NCBI GenBank assembly: GCA_900771975.1
Contig: CAAGPV010000038.1
Span: 1-64,000, forward strand
Direction: 5' to 3'
From: an uncultured Prevotella sp.
Lineage (GTDB): Bacteria; Bacteroidota; Bacteroidia; Bacteroidales; Bacteroidaceae
DNA: 64,000 nt
Made by a program: the position numbers and the translations under genes. The notes beneath the pieces were generated by a model. It made no database searches, was not told where the DNA came from, and saw only the letters and a program-made list of their open reading frames with translations. Within the stretch, counting starts at the first letter, position 1, and each line of letters opens with the position of its first letter. Shown in pieces: positions 35,348-43,571 of this stretch.

Positions 35348-37303
35348 TCATTTGTTAATTGGGAAGTAGATCGTGTATGCCTCGTTAGCAATTTCATATA
35401 ATGGCTTAAATCTTAGGAGGCTTGTTTGCCCTATGGTGCGATAATGACTCTGTGTCCATCTTACAGTGCGATATTGTTGGTCGTATTCCCGCACCAATAT
35501 ATTTTCAAGATGATGTATATTGCCTTTTAAAGGCGTCTCTTCTGATGGCGAAGCCAAAACAATAGGTCCTTCCATAAAAGCCACTTCCCCCGTCTTGCTG
35601 CCAGGTAAAGGTTCAGCCCACAGTCTGTCGGCAAATTCAATAACGACTTGGTCATTGTTCCATGTACGGTTAATCTGTATATAACCATGAAGCTTGTTTA
35701 CTTGAATGGGATTTCCATTTACGCTAATTTTTGCTTTTTTATCAAGCCACCAAGGCAATCTAAGAGTAATTGGGAATGTTACTGGTTTATCCGTTTTTAC
35801 TTTCATGATAATTCTCCAGCGAGGCGCATTATAATTTTTAGTCCATTGGTTGCCCTCAAAATCCTGTTCTATATCTATCTTTGCATTGTCCTTTTGCCAT
35901 GACAAATGTGATGGTATATATTGGCTAATGGTCAGTCCGTTGTTATCTTCATAATAGATGTATCTTAAATATCTGGTCTGCGCTTGCACTAAAGAGCCAT
36001 GGCAACAATAGAAATCCATGGTAGGATGCCCCCACCCTTTTTCTCCCCCTTTTTTATACCCCGATGCCATCGGCAAGAAATAAGCAACCATTCCTGTCTC
36101 AGGGTGTTGTTGGGCAAGTATTCCGTTGTATAGATTTCGCTCAATGTAATCAGCATAAGTAACATCTCCTGTCCATTTATAGAGATAGTTGGCAGTTCTC
36201 ATCATGTTGTAGACGGTACAATGTTCCTGATTGTTTTCTCCGGCGAAAGCAGCCAACTGCCCCTTGGGTATCCAATGTTCGCCTGCGCTTTGGCCACCGG
36301 TTGCAAATTGTTCGCGCTCAAGGACTGCACATTTCCAAAAATCCTCGGTCAGTTGTTTCCAGTAGGGGTCGCCTGTAGCTTCATAACACTTTGCTGATCC
36401 GTGAGACCAGGGTATGGAAGCATTGCAATGGTCAAGGGACAGGGCGTCTTCTCCTTTTAGTAATTGTGTAAAAAGCCAAGGATGGCCATACCGTTCCATC
36501 AAGTCTCTATATTTTTGTTTGCCTGTCAAGTCATACATTGCGGCCCATATTTCCAACATTCCACTTGTTTCACCATTCAAAATGGCATCCGCTTTTCCTT
36601 TATCAATCATTTCACTTGTCCAGCGATGCATCCAATTGGCCATTTTGTCAAGCACTTCAAGAGCTTGTTTGTTTCCCCCAATGGCATACATGTCATATAA
36701 TCCCATCAGCGTTTTATGGAGTGTATATTGAGGGGACCATATTGGCCGTCCGTCAGCCATGAGGTATAAGTATTTTTCAGGTATGGAACCCACCCATTCA
36801 CCACCGTTGATTTCTTGGCAACGGGCAAGTTCACTAACTATGAAATCGGCTCTTTGTTTAATGGCTTCATCACCTGTTTCAGCCCACATATAAGCACAGG
36901 CAGATAGATAATGTCCTAAGAAATGTCCTCGAAGTTGTCCGCTTGGACTTTCCCATCCCCAATAGAGATTGCTTAAATTGCCATCTTTTCCAACCATATA
37001 CTCTTTATTGAGTCCCGCTTCGGCATAAAAGTTTTGCAGCAACTTTTCCGGTTCGAGCATCATCATATATTTCCGATTGAGTTCATAACGGTCTTTAAAC
37101 AGTCCTGGAAGGAGTTTCACGCTATTAGGAGAAACAGGTTTCAATGTTATTTGAGGCGAATTTTGACGAATAAAGTGTGTAGAATCTTTTTCTTGTGTGT
37201 TTTTCCCCGAATCATCAATATAGATAATTTGTGCTGAAGCTATGGTAAATAGAGTCACTGACAGAAATGTCAACAACATTTTTCTGGTTATTTCGTAATG
37301 CAT
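35348..37303 (-). CDS. GH127-family beta-L-arabinofuranosidase-like protein
   Basis: A 651-residue secreted enzyme (signal peptide to about residue 24) of family GH127 (former DUF1680). The zinc/nucleophile set of GH127 is seen as Glu-X-Cys in NNQEHCTVYNM (about residues 360-362) and Cys-Cys in FYCCHGSL (about 433-434). These enzymes remove beta-L-arabinofuranosyl residues from plant glycans. No SusC/SusD pair or other arabinan enzyme is adjacent, so it is not inside a canonical polysaccharide locus. A TAACTTTG -7 element is at 37332-37339. Confidence 0.9.
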   Translation of the reverse strand: MHYEITRKMLLTFLSVTLFTIASAQIIYIDDSGKNTQEKDSTHFIRQNSPQITLKPVSPNSVKLLPGLFKDRYELNRKYMMMLEPEKLLQNFYAEAGLNKEYMVGKDGNLSNLYWGWESPSGQLRGHFLGHYLSACAYMWAETGDEAIKQRADFIVSELARCQEINGGEWVGSIPEKYLYLMADGRPIWSPQYTLHKTLMGLYDMYAIGGNKQALEVLDKMANWMHRWTSEMIDKGKADAILNGETSGMLEIWAAMYDLTGKQKYRDLMERYGHPWLFTQLLKGEDALSLDHCNASIPWSHGSAKCYEATGDPYWKQLTEDFWKCAVLEREQFATGGQSAGEHWIPKGQLAAFAGENNQEHCTVYNMMRTANYLYKWTGDVTYADYIERNLYNGILAQQHPETGMVAYFLPMASGYKKGGEKGWGHPTMDFYCCHGSLVQAQTRYLRYIYYEDNNGLTISQYIPSHLSWQKDNAKIDIEQDFEGNQWTKNYNAPRWRIIMKVKTDKPVTFPITLRLPWWLDKKAKISVNGNPIQVNKLHGYIQINRTWNNDQVVIEFADRLWAEPLPGSKTGEVAFMEGPIVLASPSEETPLKGNIHHLENILVREYDQQYRTVRWTQSHYRTIGQTSLLRFKPLYEIANEAYTIYFPINK

Positions 37304-37331
37304 AGAGATATAGGTTTCTTTGGTTTAGGTA

Positions 37332-37339
37332 CAAAGTTA
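37332..37339 (-). promoter_or_regulatory. -7 element of the GH127 gene
   Basis: TAACTTTG on the minus strand 29 bases before the GH127 ATG. No TTG lies at the usual 17-23 base distance, so only the -7 half is supported. Confidence 0.4.
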
Positions 37340-37460
37340 CACTTTTTTATTAAGAACTTCCTTCTTTGTAAACGGTTTTTCTACAAGATGGAGGATAAAA
37401 GTAAAGTCTTTTGATACTTTCATTACAACCACTATCGTCTTATCTTTCATATTTCCTTTA

Positions 37461-37497
37461 CGAAAGTTGGCAACCTAAAAATGGTTGCCAACTTTCG
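37461..37497 (+). terminator. Orphan hairpin with plus-strand T-run
   Basis: Perfect 15-base arms at 37461-37475 and 37483-37497 with a seven-base loop, followed on the plus strand by TTTTGTTG. It has terminator form but no plus-strand gene lies upstream of it for over 3 kb. Confidence 0.55.
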
Positions 37498-37654
37498 TTT
37501 TGTTGTAGTTTGTCTTTTTGTCAAATCCAATTAGTTATTTAGCTATAGTTAACTTATTTAATCGGTATATTTCCCCAATTTGTATAATAAATGATCAATA
37601 TCACTATTGATTACTTTGCAAAAGTAGCTATAATTACGGATTTTTGCATAAATA

Positions 37655-37695
37655 AATGCGGTCTTTAGAAATGGAGACATTCTAAAGACCGCATT
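37655..37695 (-). terminator. Intrinsic terminator after rubrerythrin
   Basis: Perfect 16-base arms at 37655-37670 and 37680-37695 with a nine-base loop, 20 bases after the rubrerythrin stop, and a T-rich minus-strand tail. It probably ends the fur-purA-hisS-esterase-rubrerythrin run. Confidence 0.75.
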
Positions 37696-37714
37696 AAACA
37701 TGTATTTTTTGAGA

Positions 37715-38278
37715 TTATTTTTTCTCGCCAAAATAGCGATTGTAAAGTCCTATAAAGCCGGCTGCATGTCGAGCTTCGTCTTTTGCCATTTCGTGAATGG
37801 TGTCATGCAATGCGTCTGAACCTTCTTGCTTGGCAAGTTTTGCAGCTTCAAATTTTTCTTCGCAAGCTCCTTTTTCTGCTGCAATCCGTGCTTCCAAATT
37901 GCTTTTGGTGTCTTTTAACACTTCTCCTAAAAGTTCTGCATAGCGACTTGCATGATTGGCTTCTTCGTAAGCATAGTGCTCAAAAGCGCGGGCTACTTCA
38001 GGATAGCCTTCGCGGTCTGCTTGCCGTGCCATCGCCAAATACATTCCAACTTCACCACATTCACCAGCAAAAGTTTCCTTGCAATGTTGTACAAGTTTTT
38101 CGCTTACCTTGTCTGTATAGGCTCTACCCAATTCATGAACTGTTGCAAATTCAGTTTCATCGTCTGCTGACAACTCTTTAAATTTACTTGCTGGGGCTTT
38201 ACAGATTGGACACTTTTCGGGTGCTTCGTCCCCTTCGTACACATATCCACATACTGTACAAATAAATTTTTTCTTCAT
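37715..38278 (-). CDS. Reverse-type rubrerythrin / NADH peroxidase
   Basis: A 187-residue non-haem iron protein that reduces peroxide. The rubredoxin domain is N-terminal (Cys7, Cys10, Cys23, Cys26), followed by a ferritin-like diiron domain with ECGE, EEANHASRY and EMAKDEARHAAGF helices carrying the Glu/His ligands. This order is the reverse of classical rubrerythrin. It protects anaerobes from oxidative stress using electrons from rubredoxin-type donors. It lies last in the fur-purA-hisS run, which suggests peroxide or iron-linked expression. Confidence 0.95.
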   Translation of the reverse strand: MKKKFICTVCGYVYEGDEAPEKCPICKAPASKFKELSADDETEFATVHELGRAYTDKVSEKLVQHCKETFAGECGEVGMYLAMARQADREGYPEVARAFEHYAYEEANHASRYAELLGEVLKDTKSNLEARIAAEKGACEEKFEAAKLAKQEGSDALHDTIHEMAKDEARHAAGFIGLYNRYFGEKK

Positions 38279-38309
38279 AACGTTTTGTAATAATTAAAGT
38301 ATTAATAAT

Positions 38310-39302
38310 CTATTCTGTCCACTTCAAACCATTAAAGAATTTCCATTCCACTTTCTTTCCATGTGGAACAACAGGTTTTTTAAAGTGGCCTTGCAGTATC
38401 AAAATGGTGGTTTTCTTCCCTTTTGGAACGTCTTTAAGCGCATCGTTTGGCGTAAAATAATTACCTCTTCCTTCGTCTGAGACTATAAAGTCGTAATGAT
38501 GAATATGCGGTTCCAATGCAGGAATAGCCTGTCCTATCGCATCTGCCAAGGCTCCAGCAACAATGTGTGCTCCAAATATGTTGTAATGGGTATTGTCCTG
38601 TCTGCCTTTTGGCGCCCAATCATATTTGTTTGGGTCAATCCACATATGCAGACGACGTGATCCCTCTACCCCATAACTCTGTTCTATATTACGTGTTATT
38701 GCTCCTGCATCAATGTATGGAACGTTGAGTTTTGTGGCAATGCGTTTTGCAACCAGGGCATAAGGTCCATGCGTGTCTACAATTGTATCGCTATTGACAC
38801 ACTCTCCACAGAATACACTGTTACGCAAAAGTTCGTCATCATCTTGCTTTGGAGGCTTCAGATAGAAATTTCGGCGAACAACAGGACTCATCAATATTGG
38901 TGTTGCACCCTTGGCAAACGTTTCAAGACAATATTGCTCAAGATGGGCGTCAAAAGTTGTTCCTACATCTGTGTGCCTGTCTGGTTTCGGTTTCTCGTCG
39001 TTGTGCCCGAATTGTATTATCACATAGTCACCGGGCTTCAACTTGTCCGCAATAACTTTCCACCGTCCTTCAGCATAGAAACTTCGTGAAGATCTGCCGT
39101 TTATGGCATGATTTTCCACTTTTACTCCTTCGTCAAAGAAGCCCTGCAGAACCATTCCCCATCCCCGTTCGGTGCTACCCTTGCTAATGTCTTTTTCGGC
39201 TGCAGTGGAATCTCCTATTATATATAAGGTAGGTATATTCTCTCCTGCACTCAACAGTAAGATGGAAAGAAAAAGAAGGCCATATAGTGAGATGCGTTTC
39301 AT
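38310..39302 (-). CDS. SGNH/GDSL esterase, rhamnogalacturonan acetylesterase-like
   Basis: A 330-residue secreted hydrolase. Block I is YIIGDSTAAEKD (nucleophile Ser32), block III FGHNDEK, and the catalytic Asp/His pair lies in DNTHYNIFGAH. This set matches the CE12 rhamnogalacturonan acetylesterase group, which removes acetyl esters from pectin. The signal peptide ends near residue 20 (LLLSAGEN). It follows hisS after eight bases, an unusual neighbour for a pectin enzyme. Substrate is inferred from family only. Confidence 0.88.
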   Translation of the reverse strand: MKRISLYGLLFLSILLLSAGENIPTLYIIGDSTAAEKDISKGSTERGWGMVLQGFFDEGVKVENHAINGRSSRSFYAEGRWKVIADKLKPGDYVIIQFGHNDEKPKPDRHTDVGTTFDAHLEQYCLETFAKGATPILMSPVVRRNFYLKPPKQDDDELLRNSVFCGECVNSDTIVDTHGPYALVAKRIATKLNVPYIDAGAITRNIEQSYGVEGSRRLHMWIDPNKYDWAPKGRQDNTHYNIFGAHIVAGALADAIGQAIPALEPHIHHYDFIVSDEGRGNYFTPNDALKDVPKGKKTTILILQGHFKKPVVPHGKKVEWKFFNGLKWTE

Positions 39303-39310
39303 TACGATAA

Positions 39311-40681
39311 TTAGCCTTTAGATCGGACGGCTGCTATCAACTCATCGGCATCAACGAGTTGTTGGTCACCAGTTACCATGTTTTTAAGCGTTACCTTGTT
39401 GGCTGCGATTTCGTTTTCTCCTGCTAATACTACGAATGGTATAGACTTGGCATTGGCATAACCCATTTGCTTTTTCATCTTGACTTTATCAGGATACATC
39501 TCTGTGCGTATGCCTGATTTACGTGCCTTTGCCACTATTGGAAGACAATAATCGGTTTCTTTCTCACCGAAATTAATAAACAGAAGTTGGGTTCCACAAA
39601 CACTTTCTTTAGGATAAAGGTCAAGAGCATCCAAAACATCGTAGATTCTGTCGGCACCAAAGGAGATGCCAACGCCAGACAATCCTGGCATACCGAAGAT
39701 GCCTGTAAGGTTGTCATAGCGTCCACCACCGGTAATACTACCCATAGGTGTGTCTAATGCCTTTACTTCAAATATTGCTCCAGTATAATAGTTAAGCCCT
39801 CTGGCAAGGGTGAGGTCAAGTTGAATTTCATTGTTCAAACCTGACTTTTTTAAGGCATTAAGGATGAAGCGCAGTTCTTCTACACCTTTCAACCCCACCT
39901 CGGAAGAGCCAAGAACCTTGGTGATGATATCCAGTTTCTCGTCGTTTGACCCTTGAAGAGCGATAATAGGCTGCAATTTTTCAATTGCTTCGTCTCCAAG
40001 ACCGTCATTTTTCAACTCTTCATTTACTTTTTCAATACCAATTTTGTCGAGTTTGTCTATTGCAACCGTAATGTCTACAATCTTGTCGGCGGCTCCTATA
40101 ACCTCGGCAATACCTGTCAATATCTTTCTATTGTTAATCTTTATCTGTACTCTAATGCCAAACTGGCTGAAGACGGTATCAACAATTTGCATCAACTCCA
40201 CCTCATTGAGCAGAGAATCAGAGCCGACAACATCTGCATCGCATTGATAAAACTCTCTGTAACGTCCTTTTTGTGGGCGGTCTGCTCTCCAAACAGGTTG
40301 TATCTGATAGCGCTTAAATGGCAATTGCAATTCTTCTCTGTGCATTACAACGTATCTGGCAAAAGGCACCGTCAAGTCATAACGCAAACCTTTTTCGCAT
40401 AACTTGCTTGACAAACGCAACGAATTGTGTTCTGCCAATTCGTCGTTTGTGATTTTTGACAAATAATCGCCTGAGTTAAGTACCTTAAACAACAATTTGT
40501 CTCCTTCTTCACCATATTTTCCCATCAACGTGTGTAAAGTTTCCATTGCAGGAGTTTCTATTTGTTGAAATCCGTAGAGGGCATATACTTTTCTGATGGT
40601 GTCAAAGATATAATTGCGCTTTGCCATTTCTATAGGACCAAAGTCGCGAGTTCCTTTTGGTATGGTTGGTTTCTGTGACAT
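39311..40681 (-). CDS. hisS: Histidyl-tRNA synthetase
   Basis: A 456-residue class II synthetase. Motif 1 region PKGTRDFGP opens the protein, motif 2 is YRPQKGRYREFYQCDADV, the histidine A-type loops include LARGLNYYTGAIFE, and motif 3 is GGRYDNL then GVGISFGADRI. The C-terminal anticodon domain runs from about residue 365. It charges tRNA-His. It lies 35 bases after purA in the same run. Confidence 0.97.
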   Translation of the reverse strand: MSQKPTIPKGTRDFGPIEMAKRNYIFDTIRKVYALYGFQQIETPAMETLHTLMGKYGEEGDKLLFKVLNSGDYLSKITNDELAEHNSLRLSSKLCEKGLRYDLTVPFARYVVMHREELQLPFKRYQIQPVWRADRPQKGRYREFYQCDADVVGSDSLLNEVELMQIVDTVFSQFGIRVQIKINNRKILTGIAEVIGAADKIVDITVAIDKLDKIGIEKVNEELKNDGLGDEAIEKLQPIIALQGSNDEKLDIITKVLGSSEVGLKGVEELRFILNALKKSGLNNEIQLDLTLARGLNYYTGAIFEVKALDTPMGSITGGGRYDNLTGIFGMPGLSGVGISFGADRIYDVLDALDLYPKESVCGTQLLFINFGEKETDYCLPIVAKARKSGIRTEMYPDKVKMKKQMGYANAKSIPFVVLAGENEIAANKVTLKNMVTGDQQLVDADELIAAVRSKG

Positions 40682-40716
40682 TTTTTCTTTAATAACAGTT
40701 GTGTCTATAGTGAACG

Positions 40717-41994
40717 TTATTTACGAACGATAGTTTGAGCACGGTCTGGTCCAATGGAGATAACTCCAATACGTGTTTCAAGGAAATCCTCCAAGAACTT
40801 GATGTATTCATTAAATTCTTTAGGGAATTGATCTTCGCTCGTGAAGTTGGTCATATCGGTGTGCCAACCTTTAAGTTCTTTGTAAACAGGTTTAACGTTG
40901 TCTATGCAATAAGGGAATTCCGTAGTTGTACTTCCGTCAGGAAGCTCATAGGCAACACAAGCTTTTATTGTGTCGAAATCGTCAAGGACATCACTCTTCA
41001 TCATGATGAGTTCGGTTACACCGTTTACCATGATTGAGTAACGCAGTTGTACAAGGTCAACCCATCCACAACGGCGCTCACGTCCGGTGACAGCACCATA
41101 TTCATGGCCTAAGTCGCGAATGCGACTTCCCGTCTCGTCAAAAAGCTCTGTAGGGAATGGACCAGCTCCCACGCGGGTGCAATAGGCTTTCATGATGCCG
41201 AAGACATTACCTATTTTGTTTGGGCCAACGCCCAATCCTACACATGCTCCTGCACAAATGGTGTTGGAAGAAGTGACAAAAGGATATGAGCCGAAGTCAA
41301 CATCAAGCATCGTTCCTTGCGCCCCTTCACACAATATGGACTTCCCGTCCTTCAATAAATGGTTGATTTCGTGCTCAGAATCGACAAAACGGAATTGTTT
41401 AAGATATTCTACACCTTCCATCCATTTCTTCTCTACCTCGTCAAAGCCATCGAAATCTGTCCAGCCCAAGGCTTGCAAGCGCTTGAGATGAAGCTCTTTG
41501 TGGTGGGCATATTTGGTCTTGAAATCGTCCAAAATATCCCCTACACGCAATCCGTTTCGGCTCACTTTGTCGGTATAAGTGGGACCGATGCCTTTCCCTG
41601 TTGTACCTACTTTTGCCTTTCCTTTGGCAGCTTCAATGGCACGGTCGAGTATGCGATGGGTGGGCATGATGAGGTGCGCTTTCTTGGAAATGAGCAAACG
41701 CTCCTTCAATGGATGTCCGCTTTTTTCCAAATCGCGGGCTTCATCCATGAAAAGGTCTGGAGCCAAAACGACGCCATTCCCGATTATATTAACTTTTCCT
41801 CCTTGAAAGATACCTGAAGGGATGCTTCTTAAAACATACTTTTGGCCTTCAAATTCCAATGTATGCCCAGCATTTGGACCTCCCTGAAAACGTGCAACCA
41901 CATCGTAGCGTGGTGTGAGAACGTCCACTACTTTTCCTTTACCTTCATCGCCCCACTGTAGTCCCAGCAGAACATCTACTTTTCCTGTGCTCAT
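40717..41994 (-). CDS. purA: Adenylosuccinate synthetase
   Basis: A 425-residue GTP-dependent ligase that joins IMP and aspartate in AMP synthesis. The P-loop is LQWGDEGKGKVVD, with FQGGPNAGHTLEF, VGTTGKGIGPTY, and the FVTSSNTICAGACVGLG and GRERRCGWVDL blocks all present. Length is normal. Its ATG overlaps the Fur-type regulator stop by four bases. Confidence 0.97.
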   Translation of the reverse strand: MSTGKVDVLLGLQWGDEGKGKVVDVLTPRYDVVARFQGGPNAGHTLEFEGQKYVLRSIPSGIFQGGKVNIIGNGVVLAPDLFMDEARDLEKSGHPLKERLLISKKAHLIMPTHRILDRAIEAAKGKAKVGTTGKGIGPTYTDKVSRNGLRVGDILDDFKTKYAHHKELHLKRLQALGWTDFDGFDEVEKKWMEGVEYLKQFRFVDSEHEINHLLKDGKSILCEGAQGTMLDVDFGSYPFVTSSNTICAGACVGLGVGPNKIGNVFGIMKAYCTRVGAGPFPTELFDETGSRIRDLGHEYGAVTGRERRCGWVDLVQLRYSIMVNGVTELIMMKSDVLDDFDTIKACVAYELPDGSTTTEFPYCIDNVKPVYKELKGWHTDMTNFTSEDQFPKEFNEYIKFLEDFLETRIGVISIGPDRAQTIVRK

Positions 41995-42533
41995 GACTTG
42001 TCTTTTATTTGTTTTTTCTGTTTATTACGTAACCTTGTTAGTCGCATTTGGCATTTAGAACAAACCCCATAAATATACAATGTGAAGCCGTCTTTATGAA
42101 ACCTTGGCAACTTTAATTCCTGTATTGTTTTGCGGATGGGTTCTGAGTCGGTCTCGATTACCTTTCCACATACTGTACAAACCTGATGGACGGGACTCTC
42201 ATTGAAGTAGCAGGCTTCGTACTTTGTCTGTCCAATGAAACGGTGACGCACAACCAATCTTAACTCTATAAAGAGTCTCATGGTGTTGTACAAGGTTGCT
42301 CGGGAAACACGAAAGTTTTCTTTTTCGAGCTTATTGCCAAGTTCTTCTAACGTAAAATGACCTTGAATGCTATATACAGCGTCCAAGATGGCATAACGTT
42401 CAGGGGTCTTGCGGAAATTATTGAGTGTGAGATAGTTAGTCAGTATTCTCTTCACCTCCCGCTTGGCTGTATCCTTTGTCACAGTTTCTTCTGTTTTAAT
42501 ACGTACAAAGTTACTCTTTTTTCTCGGAACCAA
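41991..42533 (-). CDS. Fur-family metal/peroxide-responsive repressor
   Basis: A regulator of up to 180 residues. The winged helix is RKTPERYAILDAVYSIQGHF then NFRVSRATLYNTMRLF, and two CXXC pairs (CTVCGK, CSKCQM) form the structural zinc site. The frame can start at a TTG (42533) but that TTG coincides with the -33 element of a good promoter whose -7 is at 42506-42513, so the GTG at 42482 (MTKDTAKREV) may be the true start. Fur versus PerR is not settled; the rubrerythrin gene at the end of the run favours a PerR-like role. Confidence 0.88.
   Translation of the reverse strand: MVPRKKSNFVRIKTEETVTKDTAKREVKRILTNYLTLNNFRKTPERYAILDAVYSIQGHFTLEELGNKLEKENFRVSRATLYNTMRLFIELRLVVRHRFIGQTKYEACYFNESPVHQVCTVCGKVIETDSEPIRKTIQELKLPRFHKDGFTLYIYGVCSKCQMRLTRLRNKQKKQIKDKS
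42506..42533 (-). promoter_or_regulatory. Promoter of the fur-purA run
   Basis: TTG (42531-42533), 17 bases, TAACTTTG (42506-42513) on the minus strand. It overlaps the 5' end of the longest reading frame and argues for a downstream start codon. Confidence 0.5.
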
Positions 42534-42670
42534 TATGCATTACAACTGAAAAAACGTTAAAATAGAACATCGGCAATTAGCTACAGGAAGAGCAAGAAAA
42601 TTCTTCAAAAACTTTTACATAAGAGTGCTTAACCTTTAGGATCTTAAAACCATTCACTACCCGCCTATTT

Positions 42671-42736
42671 CTAAAACAGGTTAAATTGAATTCTGATAAT
42701 GCCGGTTTTAGGAGGTAAAACATACGGTTTTAGAAG
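42671..42736. repeat. Dispersed intergenic GTTTTAG repeat cluster (locus 2)
   Basis: Units CTAAAACAGG (42671-42680), GCCGGTTTTAGG (42701-42712) and ACGGTTTTAGAAG (42724-42736) lie in 66 bases. The phrase GCCGGTTTTAGGAGGTAAAA matches the minus-strand phrase at locus 1 (17.4 kb) with two substitutions. Both loci lie in intergenic DNA downstream of minus-strand genes or upstream of others. Confidence 0.6.
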
Positions 42737-42823
42737 CTGATAAAGGGCTGAAAAATAGGGATTTTTGCTCACTTTTTGAAGTCAATTTAATAATTTTGGC
42801 CCTAAAAAAGTTAATAAAAAGAA

Positions 42824-42853
42824 TGGCGGAAAGGCAATGTAGCCTTTCCACCA
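42824..42853 (-). terminator. Intrinsic terminator after the AlkD-like gene
   Basis: Arms 42824-42835 and 42842-42853 pair with one mismatch around a six-base loop; on the minus strand the stem is followed by a T-rich stretch. Confidence 0.65.
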
Positions 42854-42939
42854 TAACAAATTTACTTAATTTTTCCTCCAAAACCAAATGGCGTCAGAAT
42901 ATTTTTTACAAAGTTCAACTTTGTTTCCAATTGTTTGTC

Positions 42940-43557
42940 CTAAAGGTTGTCTAAAGGTTTAAGAGCCTTTCGTGCCAACTGTTCATAGTCGTCTCCCAAG
43001 TCACAAAAGCGTAACAAACAGTTGTATGCAGCATGTTTTAATGGTGCATTATCACCTTCAAGCGTTGCTTGAACTTGATCGAGAAATTCGTTAATTCCCC
43101 GTTCGTTAGGTTCTTGTTTGTTTGAAAACAGACGTGCTAACAAATTATAGCCGGTAATTTGCCATAATGTTCTGTCGCTTGCTACCCATTCATAGGCTAA
43201 AACAGGCGCAAAGGAAAGGTATTGAAGCAGATTGTAAGCCAGCAATTCGGCCATTTCCTGAGTTTGTAGTTGTTCCATCCATACGTCTACAAGTTCAGGA
43301 AGCATCTTTTCGGCTGGCATAATGAGCGTTGCAAGAATTTTACATTCTCTTATATTTTCCTTCCAAAGCTCAATGGCCAACTCATAGTTTTTGCCGTATT
43401 TTTGGGCCATTTGCTTCAATTGAGGAAGGGGTACTCCCCAATTAAGCTTATAGGTTACGCCCTTATTCCGCATTGATTGTGATGCTTCACCGTTCATCAT
43501 TAGCCGAAATGAGCGTTTGATTTCTCTCAGTTTTTCTTGAGTTTCTTCTGAAGGCAT
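42940..43557 (-). CDS. AlkD-like DNA alkylation repair HEAT protein
   Basis: A 205-residue all-helical protein resembling the AlkD/DNA alkylation repair family: YKLNWGVPLPQLKQMAQKY, then ELAIELWKENIRECKILATL, the helix pair that in AlkD cradles DNA. AlkD excises N3- and N7-alkylated bases. The key Trp/Asp/Trp residues cannot be aligned with certainty, so activity is unproven. It follows the DPP III gene by 14 bases. Confidence 0.8.
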   Translation of the reverse strand: MPSEETQEKLREIKRSFRLMMNGEASQSMRNKGVTYKLNWGVPLPQLKQMAQKYGKNYELAIELWKENIRECKILATLIMPAEKMLPELVDVWMEQLQTQEMAELLAYNLLQYLSFAPVLAYEWVASDRTLWQITGYNLLARLFSNKQEPNERGINEFLDQVQATLEGDNAPLKHAAYNCLLRFCDLGDDYEQLARKALKPLDNL

Positions 43558-43571
43558 ATTATTTTACAAAT

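Larger units (their letters stand above)
37304..37714. other. Intergenic region between GH127 and rubrerythrin genes
   Basis: This 411-base gap holds the GH127 -7 element (37332-37339, minus), a strong hairpin at 37461-37497 whose T-run lies on the plus strand, and the rubrerythrin terminator (37655-37695). No protein-coding frame is supported. The plus-oriented hairpin has no plus-strand gene before it. Confidence 0.55.
42534..42939. other. Intergenic region between fur and the AlkD-like gene
   Basis: This 406-base gap has no supported gene. It holds the second GTTTTAG repeat cluster (42671-42736) and the terminator of the AlkD-like gene (42824-42853). Confidence 0.55.
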
